DNA of 64,000 nt from Sphingosinicella terrae (lineage in GTDB: Bacteria; Pseudomonadota; Alphaproteobacteria; Sphingomonadales; Sphingomonadaceae): NCBI RefSeq assembly GCF_003347635.1, contig NZ_QDFY01000002.1:558001-622000 (forward strand), given 5' to 3'. Below are positions 24,896-34,352 of this stretch, in pieces. Each line of letters starts with the position of its first letter. The first letter of the stretch is position 1. The notes under the pieces are model-generated. The model made no database searches and had not been told where the DNA came from. It saw nothing but the letters and a program-made list of their open reading frames with translations. Position numbers and translations under genes: made by a program.

Positions 24896-26993
24896 CCGGT
24901 TGGCCGGCGTCGTGGCTGAGCGAATCCCAATGCGCCAGCTCGCTTTGGCGTGCGGGATCGCGGGGCCGCAGGCCGCGCAGCCAAAAGTCGAACCAGTCGA
25001 GCGCGCGGCGATAGACGGCCAGGCGGTGGGCCGGTTGCCATTTCACATGATATTCGCCGGGAAAGACGTACATGTCCGCCGGGGCGCCGGCCTCGCGCAG
25101 GGCGGTGAAGCTCTCGAGCGCGCTCATATATTCGCTGTCGGCGAGCTGGAGCAGGATCGGCACGCGGATCCGCCGCGCGTTGCGCGAGATCGAGATCCGG
25201 CTCCAGAAAGTCTCGGCGCGATCGATCAGCCTGGGATAGCCCACGGCACGGAACTCACGCGCGGCGCCCGGGCCGACCCGCGTCGGCAAGGTCGTGTCGA
25301 TGCAGCAATTGCTCATCGCGGCGGCGCTGAACAAGGAAGTGTTGATCAACGCGAAGGTCGCGGTCGAGGCGCCGTCGCTGAACCCGGTGATGCCGATGCG
25401 CTCCGGATCGGCGATACCCCGCGCGATCAGGTGCCGGACTCCGGTCTCGACCGAGGAGAGGGTGCTTCGGCGATCGGCGAAGCCGGCGAGATTGGCACGC
25501 TCGACCTCGATCTCGTTGCGAAGGCCCTGGGCGAGGCCGACATGGAGCGTCCGGTTGACGCTCAGGACGGCATGGCCGCGGCCAGCAAAGGCCTGGATCG
25601 GATATTCGTCGCCGGTCCCGCCGCGCAGGAAGCCGCGCGTGTGATACTGGATGACGATCAGCGGGTAGCGTCGGCCGGATCGGTAGCCCACCGGAAGGAT
25701 GAGGTCGCCGATCACCTCGAGGCCGATATCGTTGCGCCAGTGCAGGCGCTCGGCCGCGCCAAGCTCGAGAGTCGCGAACTCTGGATTGGGGTCGAAGAGC
25801 AGCGCCCATTGGCCGGACCGGAGGTCGAGCCGCTCCAGGCGCCTCGGCTGGAGCGATGTCTCGCGCAGGCAGACGAGATCCTCGCCGGAGGGCACGCAGT
25901 CGGCGAGCAGGTCCTCGGTCTCGTAGAGGCGTTGCACGGAGCCGGTCCGGGGATCCCATTCGTGGATGGCGGTCGAGGCGCGCGCCCAGCCTTCCCGCCG
26001 GAGGAAGCGGATGCGCCCGTCGCCGCTCCACCAGGGCAAGCGGGCGCCGCCGCAGGCGGACGCCGGACAGGCCGCGGTCCCGTGGCCGGGCAGCTGCGCC
26101 TTGAGGATCGACGCGTCGGGCGCGAGCGGGTCGCGGCCCTCGATCCAGAGCCATGCGCGCAGGGCCGAAGGGGCCGAGGCCACGCCGCCGCCCGGTGGGT
26201 CGGCCGGCGACGTCATGAGGGCGGCCTCGGCCACGCCCGCCGGCCGAACCTCGCCGGACGCGAGATCGAGGACACGCGTCTCGCTGGGGATCGGCGCCGG
26301 CGGGAAGGGAATATCGCTGCTCATCGGCGAGAAGCGTTCGTCATAATGGAAGCCCGAACGGCCTTCTTGGGCGATGGCGGCGCGTGCGAGCCGCAGGCCC
26401 GGCCGCACCGTGAAGGTGATGGACGTGCCGTCCGGCGCGAGGCGGAAATCCTCGACATCGTCCGGCCCGGTGGGAAGCGGACGGCTTGCGCTTCCGTCGG
26501 CTTCGGCCCGCCAGATGCGCGTGACGCCCTGCTCGCGCTTGAGGAAGGCAATCCAGTGCCCGTCGGGCGACCAGCGGGGCGTGACGGGCAGGGGAATTCC
26601 GGTCGGGAAGCCCGCCATGCCGCGCAAATCGAAGGTCCTGCGGATGAGCTCGCCGCCCTGATCGACGATGCGCGGCATCGAGCCGGGCCGGAGGTCGAGG
26701 ACCAGCAGGGCGAGGCAGTAGGTGTTGCGCTCGGGATCCGCTCGCCGCACTTGGAAGGCGATGCGGCGGCCGTCCGGCGAGAGGCCGAGCAGCGCCCCGC
26801 CCTCGCCGCTGGGACCGGCGGGGCCGATATCGCGCAGTCGGACGAGATCCTCCGGGGTTACCGAACGCCGGGGCGTGGCGGCGGCCGCTCGATCGGGCAG
26901 GATGTCGGGGCAATCCGGCGCGGCCGGCTCGGCGGCGAGCAGGGCGACCGGCGCGAGCGCGCCGAGCAGTGCGAGGCTGCGGATGGCGCGCAT
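24885..26993 (-). CDS. Lasso peptide isopeptidase (AtxE2-like prolyl oligopeptidase)
   Basis: A prolyl-oligopeptidase-family serine hydrolase of 702 residues. Signal peptide MRAIRSLALLGALAPVALLA, then a beta-propeller-like N-terminal half (LGLSPDGRRIAFQV, PRWSPDGHWIAFLK) and a C-terminal alpha/beta hydrolase. The nucleophile is the Ser in IGITGFSDGASTATF (about residue 536), and GEYHVKWQPAHR near the end carries the His. Position in a lasso locus and architecture match the astexin isopeptidases, which open the ring bond of their cognate lasso peptide. The ATG at 26993 overlaps the TGA of the receptor gene by one base; a GTG one codon upstream is possible. Export is inferred from the signal peptide. 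Confidence 0.92.
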   Translation of the reverse strand: MRAIRSLALLGALAPVALLAAEPAAPDCPDILPDRAAAATPRRSVTPEDLVRLRDIGPAGPSGEGGALLGLSPDGRRIAFQVRRADPERNTYCLALLVLDLRPGSMPRIVDQGGELIRRTFDLRGMAGFPTGIPLPVTPRWSPDGHWIAFLKREQGVTRIWRAEADGSASRPLPTGPDDVEDFRLAPDGTSITFTVRPGLRLARAAIAQEGRSGFHYDERFSPMSSDIPFPPAPIPSETRVLDLASGEVRPAGVAEAALMTSPADPPGGGVASAPSALRAWLWIEGRDPLAPDASILKAQLPGHGTAACPASACGGARLPWWSGDGRIRFLRREGWARASTAIHEWDPRTGSVQRLYETEDLLADCVPSGEDLVCLRETSLQPRRLERLDLRSGQWALLFDPNPEFATLELGAAERLHWRNDIGLEVIGDLILPVGYRSGRRYPLIVIQYHTRGFLRGGTGDEYPIQAFAGRGHAVLSVNRTLHVGLAQGLRNEIEVERANLAGFADRRSTLSSVETGVRHLIARGIADPERIGITGFSDGASTATFALINTSLFSAAAMSNCCIDTTLPTRVGPGAAREFRAVGYPRLIDRAETFWSRISISRNARRIRVPILLQLADSEYMSALESFTALREAGAPADMYVFPGEYHVKWQPAHRLAVYRRALDWFDFWLRGLRPRDPARQSELAHWDSLSHDAGQPAID

Positions 26994-29602
26994 CACCAGG
27001 CCTTGGTGACCGAGAGGCCGATGAAGCGGCCGACGGCCGACTGGTTGGTCGAGTCGAAAGGCACCGAGCCCGGGTCCGGATTCCGGATGAGGGCCGGCCG
27101 CTCGCCCAGCAGGTTGGGGAGGGAGAGGCGCAGCTCGACACCCTGGAGAGGCCCGGACCCAGCGCCGCTGCGGAAGCTGGCATTGAGGTCGAGGGTGACG
27201 AAGGGGCGAATGACCTGGACGACCGGGCGCCGGGCGTCGCGGACGGCGCCGACATAGTTGAGCGCCGCGGCGAGGCTGGCGCGCTCGCCCCGCCAGGTCG
27301 CGCCGAGGCGGCCGCGCCAGTGGGGCGGATTGAAGATCCGGCCGGCCCGTTCGACGAAGGGCTGTCCCTCGATCAGCTGCCGCTCGCTCTCCAGATAGCT
27401 GGCGGCACCGGTGATCAGCAGGCGGTCGGTGGCGCCGAGCGCGAGGTCATAGTCCAGGGCAAGGTCGACGCCGCGGGCCCGTTCCCGCGCGGCGTTGCGA
27501 ATCGAGATGTCGAAGATGGCGCCGACGCGCGCCGGGTCGAGCGGCGCGCCGGTCAGGTTGTCATAGCCGAGCGGCAGCCCGGCGACGATCGCCTCGACCA
27601 GGGCCGGCGCCGGGTCGAAGGTGATGAGATCGCGGTAGAGCGGGTTGCCGAGGCCCGAGAAGAGGCCGGTCACCGGGGCGGCGATGCGGCCGCGATAGTC
27701 GATGTCGAAGACGCTCGCCTGGAGTCGCAGTCCCTCGGCGAAGGCCGGCGTCCATTCGGCGGACGCCGACCAGGTGGCGGCCCGTTCAGCGCGAAGGGCG
27801 GCATTGCCGCCGGCGAGCAGCAGCACCGAGTCTCCGTCGGGCAGCGGCGGGACCGGCGGGGGCAAGAAGAAGCTGCCGGGGATGAGCGCGCCTTCCGGGA
27901 GTTGGTTCAGCTGGTCGAGGGTCGGTGCCTTGAACGACCGGCCCCAGGAGGCGCGCAAGATCAGGTCGCGATAAGGCTGGTAGACCAGGCCGAGCTTCGG
28001 CGTCACCACCTCGTCAACCGCCTCGTGGCGCTCGTAGCGAAGGGCGGCGCTCAGCGTCAGCCGACGGATGGCTGGGACCTGGAGCTCGGGACCGACCAGC
28101 GGGAAGGAAAGCTCGCCGAAAGCGTACTGGACGTCCCGGGAGTCGGTGAAGTCGCGAGTCGTGATGACGCTTCCGCGAAGATTCTGGGCGACGTTGACCT
28201 CGAGCAGGCTGCGGCGAAGGCCAGCGCCGACGGCGAGGCGGGCGACGCCGCCGGGGGTCCTGAACAGCGGGCCCTCGGCATTGGCCTCGAAGCCCCGCAT
28301 CCGGTTCTCGTAGAGGAGGAACTGGCGGCTCTCGACGCCGGCGTCGAACCGGCTCGAATCGATCTCGGTCCGGCTGACGCCGGCCGTGGCGACGAGCGAG
28401 GCCTGCCAGCCGGCGGGCAGGTCGATCCGCAGGGTCGGGGCGACCGACCAGGCGCGCACCAGCGGGCGATTGAGGAGCCCGTCGGTGAGGACGTCGCGGT
28501 CGGCGAAGAAGGTGGTCTGCTTGCGCGAGCGTCGATGGCTGAAGAAGCCGTCGAGCTCGAGCGCAATGCCGGGGGTGAGGTCCTGGCGGCCGGCCACAAC
28601 CAGGCTGTGGCGGACGCTGCGCAGGGTGAGGCTCTGCGAGGGATCGAGGCCGGTGATATAGTCGCGGTCGCCGGCGAGGATGGGCGTGGCCCGGCTGAAA
28701 TCATAGACGGCCATGAAGCCGCCCGACGACCAGTCGGCACCGCCGACGGCGCCGGCCTGCTGCTGGAGATTGCCGCCGGCGGTCGAGGCGCCGATCCGGG
28801 CGCTGGTCTGCAGGCCTTCATAGCTGCGGCGCAGGATGATGTTGGCGACGCCGCCGACCGCGTCGGAGCCGTAGAGCGCCGAGGCGCCGTCGGCGATCAC
28901 CTCGATCCGGTCGACGGCGGCCAGCGGGATGGCGGAGATGTCGATGCCCTGGTTCAGGGCGTCATAGGCGATGCGGTGGCCGTTGAGCAGGGTCAGGGTG
29001 GCGTCCGGACCGAGCCCGCGCAGGTTCAGGGTCGCCGAATTGTTGATGTTGCTCTGGCCGCCCTGGCTGCCGCCGCCGGCGACCCCGGGATTCTGGCCGC
29101 CGGTGAAGTTCTGCGGAAGCAGGCGGGTGAAATCGGCAAGGTCGTTCGCGCCCGCTTCGAGCAGCGCGCGCCGGGTGCTGACGATGATCGGCGAGGGCGA
29201 CTGGCCGTCGCGAATCCGCGTGCCGGTGACCGTGATGTCGGCGCTCGCAGCGTTGGCCGAACGGCTTGCCTCAGAAGTCGACGCGCGCGACCGGACGATC
29301 AGGGCTCCGGCGCTCGCCTCGGCGACCAGGCCGGTCCCGGCCAGCGCGCGCGTCACCGCCTCTTCCGCGGTGAAGCGTCCGCGAAGGGGAGGGGCGCGCA
29401 GGCCCGCGACGACCTCGGGCATGTAGATGATCTCGCGCCCCGTGGCGCGTGAGATGTCGCGGAGCGTGGCGCCGAGGTCCTGCGCCGCCAGGTCGAGCTC
29501 CACCGCCGTCGACGGCTGCGCGCAGGCCTGCGGCGGCATGGCGATCGCCGTGATGGCCGTCGCCGCGAGACAGGCCGCACGAATTGCATCCTTGAAGATC
29601 AT
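26993..29602 (-). CDS. TonB-dependent transducer receptor with STN domain
   Basis: An 869-residue FecA-type receptor. Signal peptide (AACLAATAITAIAMPPQACA), then an STN signalling domain at about residues 30-105 (VELDLAAQDLGATLRDISRA, EAVTRALAGTGL), plug (ITVTGTRIRDGQSP, then VDRIEVIADGASALYGSDAVGG) and barrel. The ATG at 29602 follows GGGAGGGGAAAGAC; an upstream in-frame TTG at 29629 lacks a better site. The STN domain indicates signalling to the FecR/FecI pair encoded just upstream. Within a lasso locus the likely ligand is the lasso peptide, alone or with a metal or nutrient, which is inference. It is coupled to the isopeptidase gene, so uptake and linearisation are co-expressed. Confidence 0.93.
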   Translation of the reverse strand: MIFKDAIRAACLAATAITAIAMPPQACAQPSTAVELDLAAQDLGATLRDISRATGREIIYMPEVVAGLRAPPLRGRFTAEEAVTRALAGTGLVAEASAGALIVRSRASTSEASRSANAASADITVTGTRIRDGQSPSPIIVSTRRALLEAGANDLADFTRLLPQNFTGGQNPGVAGGGSQGGQSNINNSATLNLRGLGPDATLTLLNGHRIAYDALNQGIDISAIPLAAVDRIEVIADGASALYGSDAVGGVANIILRRSYEGLQTSARIGASTAGGNLQQQAGAVGGADWSSGGFMAVYDFSRATPILAGDRDYITGLDPSQSLTLRSVRHSLVVAGRQDLTPGIALELDGFFSHRRSRKQTTFFADRDVLTDGLLNRPLVRAWSVAPTLRIDLPAGWQASLVATAGVSRTEIDSSRFDAGVESRQFLLYENRMRGFEANAEGPLFRTPGGVARLAVGAGLRRSLLEVNVAQNLRGSVITTRDFTDSRDVQYAFGELSFPLVGPELQVPAIRRLTLSAALRYERHEAVDEVVTPKLGLVYQPYRDLILRASWGRSFKAPTLDQLNQLPEGALIPGSFFLPPPVPPLPDGDSVLLLAGGNAALRAERAATWSASAEWTPAFAEGLRLQASVFDIDYRGRIAAPVTGLFSGLGNPLYRDLITFDPAPALVEAIVAGLPLGYDNLTGAPLDPARVGAIFDISIRNAARERARGVDLALDYDLALGATDRLLITGAASYLESERQLIEGQPFVERAGRIFNPPHWRGRLGATWRGERASLAAALNYVGAVRDARRPVVQVIRPFVTLDLNASFRSGAGSGPLQGVELRLSLPNLLGERPALIRNPDPGSVPFDSTNQSAVGRFIGLSVTKAW

Positions 29603-29701
29603 GTCTTTCCCCTCCCGTCCGACTCGCAAAGCGGCCGGCTTCAGGGGGATTGACGTCGCGAACCGCGGACTACGGGGCCGGGGCCGAAAAAATTCTCGCT
29701 A

Positions 29702-30712
29702 TCAGCGTAGGCGCAGGAGGATCCGGTTTGCCGCGCTTCGATCCAGCTCGAGGTCGAGGAGGATGGCGAGCCGCTCGGCGAGGCGCTCGGGGTCGTCGAT
29801 CCTGAACCGGCCGGAAATGCGGCGGGCGGCGAGCGCGGGATCGGCGACGGCAAGATCGGGGCCGCGGCCGGCGGCATTGGCCTCGGCGATCAGTTCGGCA
29901 AGGCGGATGCCGTCGAACTCGCGCACGCCCGAGGCGGCGGGTGCGGGGGCCGTCGACGCGGCTGGCGAGGGTGGGAAACGCATCGACTGTCCCGCCGAAA
30001 GGCGCTTCGGCGCGGACGACCCTCGATCCGTAGCGACATCGGCCGCCACGACGTCGACGGCACCTTCCAGCAGGCGGACGGTGACGGCACCGGCCGTCAG
30101 CGAGGCGTCGAACAGGGTGCCGCGGGCGATGATGCGGCCGCCGCCCGCCTCGACCACGAACGGGCGGCGCTCATGGAAGACGTCGAAAAGCGCCCGGCCG
30201 CGCCGCAGCTCGAGTCGCCGCTGCGAGGCGTCCAGGGAGACCGCGACGGCGGACCCCGGTGAAAGGCGCAGGCGGGAGCCGTCGGCGAGACGAATGTGCC
30301 TCGGCTCGCCGTCGGGCGCGGTCAGCACCGCGAGCCGTTCCGCTCCGCCCTCGGCGGAACCGGCAACCGGTTCGGACAGGTTGTTCCACCAGGGGAGCCT
30401 GACCGCCAGCCAGCCGCCGGCCAGGAGCGCGAGCAGGGCCGCCGCGGCAAGGACGGGGCGAGGGCCGCGCCTGGCCGCCCGGCGAGATGCCGCGGCCGCG
30501 GTTGGAGCAGCGTCCGGCTCGGAGAGGAGCTTGCCCATCGCGAAGATCTCGGCGGCGCGCGCATAGGCGCTGCGATGGGCGGGATCCGCCGAGAGCCAGG
30601 CCTCGAAGCCCGGGCGCGCGGCTTCGGCATCCGGCCCTCTCATCCGTGCGAACCAGGTGGCGGCGTCGCGCGCCAGCTGTTCCTCGACGGGATCGGACGG
30701 TCTGGCAGTCAC
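29702..30712 (-). CDS. FecR-like anti-sigma factor
   Basis: About 336 residues: an N-terminal cytoplasmic DUF4880-type segment (EEQLARDAATWFARMRG, then FEAWLSADPAHRSAYARA), a transmembrane helix (VLAAAALLALLAGGWLAV) and a periplasmic FecR domain (IRLADGSRLRLSPGSAVAVS, RRLELRRGRALFDV, VEAGGGRIIARGTLFDA). The GTG at 30712 overlaps the sigma gene stop as GTGA and puts the conserved N-terminus at the start; a longer frame from an ATG at 30763 is less likely. It carries the signal from the STN receptor to the sigma factor. An unusually long Ala/Pro linker lies near residues 245-265. Confidence 0.9.
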   Translation of the reverse strand: MTARPSDPVEEQLARDAATWFARMRGPDAEAARPGFEAWLSADPAHRSAYARAAEIFAMGKLLSEPDAAPTAAAASRRAARRGPRPVLAAAALLALLAGGWLAVRLPWWNNLSEPVAGSAEGGAERLAVLTAPDGEPRHIRLADGSRLRLSPGSAVAVSLDASQRRLELRRGRALFDVFHERRPFVVEAGGGRIIARGTLFDASLTAGAVTVRLLEGAVDVVAADVATDRGSSAPKRLSAGQSMRFPPSPAASTAPAPAASGVREFDGIRLAELIAEANAAGRGPDLAVADPALAARRISGRFRIDDPERLAERLAILLDLELDRSAANRILLRLR

Positions 30713-31254
30713 GGAATGTCCAATTCTCTCCCGATCCTCACGATCGCCTCCGCGAAATGCCATTCCACCGTCCTGACGCTGATGGCGAGCCGCTCGGCAA
30801 TCTCGCCATAGCCCAGGCTGTCGACGCGGTGGAGCAGGAATACCTCGCGCATGCGCGGCGGCAGGGCGGCGACGGCGGCGCGATAGCGTTCGCGAAGCTG
30901 ATCGACCTCGATTCCGTCCGACTGGGCCGGCGCGACGGCGGGCTCGTTGGCCTCATCGATCTCGACATGCTTCGGCCGGTGCGCGGAACGCCGCGCCCGG
31001 TCGATGAGGAGGTTGCGGACGATGCGGTTGAGGAAGGCTTCCGGCTGGCGAAGGTGCTGCTGCCCGGCGGCTCCGAGAAGCCGGGCGAAGGCATCCTGCA
31101 CGATGTCGCTTGCTTCTTCCGAAGACTGCAGCCGTCGCTGGAGCCTGCGGCGCAGCCTCGCCGCGCGGTCGCGATAGAGGCGATCTACGGGCCCATCCGC
31201 CGGGGCGGTAGCCTTGAGGGGATCATCAGTTCGCTCGTCGTCGCAATTGTCCAT
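30709..31254 (-). CDS. ECF RNA polymerase sigma factor, FecI-like
   Basis: A 181-residue ECF sigma factor. Region 2 is at about residues 22-90 (EEASDIVQDAFARLL, then AFLNRIVRNLLIDRARR) and region 4 at about 125-175 (ALPPRMREVFLLHRVDSLGY, then EIAERLAISVRTVEWHF). It is first in the leftward operon sigma-FecR-receptor-isopeptidase, the standard layout of a FecI/FecR/FecA cell-surface signalling system. It probably drives the receptor operon when the ligand is bound. The ATG follows GCGAGAG. Confidence 0.93.
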   Translation of the reverse strand: MDNCDDERTDDPLKATAPADGPVDRLYRDRAARLRRRLQRRLQSSEEASDIVQDAFARLLGAAGQQHLRQPEAFLNRIVRNLLIDRARRSAHRPKHVEIDEANEPAVAPAQSDGIEVDQLRERYRAAVAALPPRMREVFLLHRVDSLGYGEIAERLAISVRTVEWHFAEAIVRIGRELDIP

Positions 31255-31711
31255 CTCTCGCCCGGCGGGACCAACGCGGCTGAGTGCGCGCGAGACGATC
31301 CCGCGCCGGCCTTGGCCTGAGATGGGTCGTCCGGCCTGAAACGGATGGACGCGCGTGATATCCGGCGGGACTATGCCCGCGGCCCGTGCCGACAGATGAG
31401 GCCGCAGCTTAACTGTGCGTCAAGTCACGTTGCCTTTCAACATCCGACTGGTGCTGGTTCGCTGCTGGCATGGGCAGGCATGTGCACGAAAGTGGTAGCA
31501 TGATCTGACTGGTTCTGGTCGATTCTGTTGAACAAGCCCGGTTCTCACCCTTCGTTCGAGGAAGCGTCCGCTGGCGTGCAAGATTATTCCGGCGCTCGTG
31601 GCACAGCCCCCCTAATGGAGGCTGCGCGTGCGGCTGAAAGAACAAAAATGCTCAGTCTGCGAGCGCCGCGGCACGCGAATGTCTGCGCAAGGAGTTTCTC
31701 AACACAATCGG
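31255..31711. other. Intergenic region, no supported gene
   Basis: This 457-bp interval lies upstream of the sigma factor and downstream of the tailspike-like gene. Open frames here have no ribosome binding site or recognisable product. Base composition drops from about 31420 rightwards, marking the edge of the low-GC block that holds the tailspike-like gene. Confidence 0.5.
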
Positions 31712-33388
31712 CTAATAGACGACGTCAGCGCCAGAGTAGAAAATCGTCCAATTATTAATGGCTGAGGTGTCTGTCGTGCGATTGTTGGAGCCGTCACGCG
31801 CCTGCCCGGTGGCGATCACATCGATAGGTTTCAGGGAATAGGTGCTGCTGATACGTCCTGTATTGTTCCCTCCGAAACGGTTGACAAACACCAATTTTTC
31901 ATCCTCCGCCTCAGTGTAGAAGTTGAGGATGTGGGTGCCGCGGCAAGCGGCTGCCGGATTGCCGCCAAAGCAGGCGCCTTGACCATTGTCCTGCGACGAT
32001 AGCAGGTTGATGGTCGGCCCATACAGCGCCCCGAAAGAGCCGCCCCGGCCGCATGATCCGGCTTCGAGCACTCCGATCGTCCAGCAGTTGCACTCGCCTC
32101 TGTTATCGACTGCACCGCCCCAGACGTAGCTAAGAGTGCCAGACGCTGGTGTGGCGGAATTAAGCCACGGATAGATTCGAAGCGTGTTCGTCACATAGTC
32201 GGCCTTAATGATAGTGTAGAGTTCGTCACTGATTCGCACTTGGAAATTATTCAGCGTGGACGGAGCTCCGCTTACATTGTCGCTAAAGAGCGCTGGAGGC
32301 GGCATTGTAGCCAGGGATATTGTTGTGTATTGCGAGGTCGAATTGGCCGAGCCAGTGTTAACTGGATTAGAATAGATAGATATCAAACTCTGGCCACTAG
32401 CTGAGTTGCCGCTGCCGCAATAGTCCGCCTCAATGGAACCGATCCGAACAAAGTTGCTGTTCGACGATGCCTCGCCATCAGCATGGACGCCCGCGAACCA
32501 AAAGCCCTGAATGAACAAATCATCAAGCGCGAGTTGGCGACTATCGACGATACGAAGACCCACAGCGCACTGAGTGCGAGTGCTGTAATTTGCCGAAAGG
32601 CTTGAGCCTCCGCGCAACTGGATACGACATCTGATCTGCGCCGAGGGCAAATTGGTGATCGTTAGGAGATTGTCCATCTCCGCGCCGGCCGTGAGGCTGA
32701 ACGTCCCACCATCGAAGCGCCTTGTGACTGAGTTGGTGCCGTCAGGATTACCCCATACGATGCCATCGGTGACAGTGAAACCGCCGATCAGATAGGGCAT
32801 GGCAACGCTGTTTGCGGTCATGTAGTCGAAGTATGCCTGAAGGGCTTCTGTCGGATCGGGACCGCCGGTGGGTACACCATAAACGTAAGGCGTGAACGGA
32901 TAGTTCGTGGTGTCGAGCCGGAACTTTCGTCCGCTGGCGTCAGTAAACCCAAGCCGGGGATACGTCGTCAGGTCTGGGTTCTCGGCGACACTGTGGTAGT
33001 ACCAAGCCGCCCCAACTCCTGCCGTATGGTAACCCGTCGTCTGAACTCGAGTGACCCTAGGCGGAATGTACAGTCCTTCGGCCTCCACCTTCAAGCCGAT
33101 GGAGGACATCTGGGACTTTACGTTGACCGGATCAATGTCCGTGATCGTGCTGCCGCCCACATCCTTGAGGACCGCCCGGTAGGTGAGGTCATCATCCAGG
33201 TAAGCGACCGCAAAACGGCCCGATGAATCGGCTGTAAGATTCGAGCCAACCGAAGTTGAAAGCGAGGCGTCGGAGTAAACGCTCGCAGGTGTGAGAGTGT
33301 CGGTGAGGTAGAAGTCCCAAGTAGCGCCAGGGATCGGATCGCCATTGGCGTCAAGCGCAGGCTGATTGGCTTCGTGGAATAGACTCAT
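31712..33388 (-). CDS. Phage tailspike/tail-fibre-like protein
   Basis: A 558-residue protein. The N-terminal 90 residues (FHEANQPALDANGDPIPGAT, then FYLTDTLTPASVYSDASLST, SSGRFAVAYL and LTYRAVLKD) match the small beta-domain found at the start of many phage tail fibres and tailspikes. The remainder is rich in Ser, Thr, Asn and Gly with repeated short beta-strands, consistent with a right-handed beta-helix used for surface glycan binding or cleavage. No signal peptide. No other phage structural gene adjoins it. Its G+C content is clearly lower than that of its neighbours, pointing to horizontal transfer. The ATG follows GGAGATCAACAA. A pectate-lyase-like function is possible but no catalytic residues are assigned. 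Confidence 0.75.
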   Translation of the reverse strand: MSLFHEANQPALDANGDPIPGATWDFYLTDTLTPASVYSDASLSTSVGSNLTADSSGRFAVAYLDDDLTYRAVLKDVGGSTITDIDPVNVKSQMSSIGLKVEAEGLYIPPRVTRVQTTGYHTAGVGAAWYYHSVAENPDLTTYPRLGFTDASGRKFRLDTTNYPFTPYVYGVPTGGPDPTEALQAYFDYMTANSVAMPYLIGGFTVTDGIVWGNPDGTNSVTRRFDGGTFSLTAGAEMDNLLTITNLPSAQIRCRIQLRGGSSLSANYSTRTQCAVGLRIVDSRQLALDDLFIQGFWFAGVHADGEASSNSNFVRIGSIEADYCGSGNSASGQSLISIYSNPVNTGSANSTSQYTTISLATMPPPALFSDNVSGAPSTLNNFQVRISDELYTIIKADYVTNTLRIYPWLNSATPASGTLSYVWGGAVDNRGECNCWTIGVLEAGSCGRGGSFGALYGPTINLLSSQDNGQGACFGGNPAAACRGTHILNFYTEAEDEKLVFVNRFGGNNTGRISSTYSLKPIDVIATGQARDGSNNRTTDTSAINNWTIFYSGADVVY

Positions 33389-34009
33389 TTGTTGATCTCC
33401 ATGCTAAGACTCAGCGAGAAGCCTCCGAGGTGTACGGCGCCCCATTTGGCTTCAGGAAGTGGTAAAGTTTATTGGGAGGTCCTCCGTCCTTGTTCACGCG
33501 CTCGCTGTGACGTAGTCGACTTTAGACAGGCGCTACATTGCCGTCTCCAACAATCGACCCAACAGGAGGAGGGCTCCACAGCGGTAGGAGCCCCTCGAGT
33601 GATCGATCCCCTGGCTGTCAAGCATGCCTCTCAGGCGGACCGCAAAGCCCGCCCCCGCCAAGTGAGGCGGCCCCAGAAGCCGAGGGAACCCGAAACGGGA
33701 GGATGAGGGCTGCTTTCGGTTGAGCATTCTCAACCCCCGACGGTGGTGCGGAAGGTGATGGCGGCGACCACCATCTCGCTTGCCGCCGTCTCCCTCACCG
33801 GATCGGCAGCATGACTGAACGGCAGCTCCCGGTAGAGCTGATCCGACCGCTGCACGACCTGACATGGCGCAAGCCAGCCGACGAGCATCGGGAGGAAGGA
33901 AGTAGGGCCGCGGGCGAAAGACCTCCGGTTATAGGCTCGGGTCCCGGACGAGGGCGTGTATCCCCAACAGTGAATTGCTCAACACCAGTCCCCGGGCGAT
34001 CATCCGCTC
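33389..34009. other. Intergenic region with a stem-loop
   Basis: No supported gene in this 621-bp stretch. A hairpin GGGCTCC (33571-33577) with GGAGCCC (33587-33593) has no T-tract after it. Composition changes from the low-GC tailspike side to the GC-rich side across this stretch, so an insertion boundary may lie here. Confidence 0.45.
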
Positions 34010-34342
34010 ATGTCCAAGCCTCGCCACATGATGATCGCGCTCCTCATTGCCGCGGGCGTCTCCGTCACGCCTGCAGCGGCCGCCGAGCCCCGGTCGACGG
34101 ATGTGGAAGTGACCGTCACGCTGGAATGGGCCTACCGGCCACGCCCTCGCGTCGCCGTCGACGGTATCCTGTGGCTTTGCCAGGGGAACAGGTGCAGCGC
34201 GCGCCTCGCCGATACGCCTGCTGCGGTCGAGCGCGCCTGCTACCGCTTCGCCAGCCGTGTCGGCCGGGTTCTGAGCCTCGAGGGCCTCTCCGCTGCGTTG
34301 GACGAGGAGGCGCTGGCCCGCTGCAATCGCAATCGGCGCTGA
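34010..34342 (+). CDS. Small exported protein, CC_3452-like
   Basis: A 110-residue protein with signal peptide (MIALLIAAGVSVTPAAAAEP). The mature part holds VDGILWLCQGNRCSARL, an ACYRF stretch and a final ALARCNRNRR, giving four cysteines with a pattern I associate with the small CC_3452 family of alphaproteobacterial periplasmic proteins. That assignment is from memory of the pattern and is tentative. It is convergent with the TetR gene, with an 11-nt interval. Function unknown. Confidence 0.65.
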   Translation: MSKPRHMMIALLIAAGVSVTPAAAAEPRSTDVEVTVTLEWAYRPRPRVAVDGILWLCQGNRCSARLADTPAAVERACYRFASRVGRVLSLEGLSAALDEEALARCNRNRR

Positions 34343-34352
34343 AAGCCTGGTT

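Noticed and set aside
33571..33593. Stem-loop GGGCTCC/GGAGCCC as a terminator.
   Set aside because: No T-tract on either strand and no gene ending close by; noted only within the intergenic entry.
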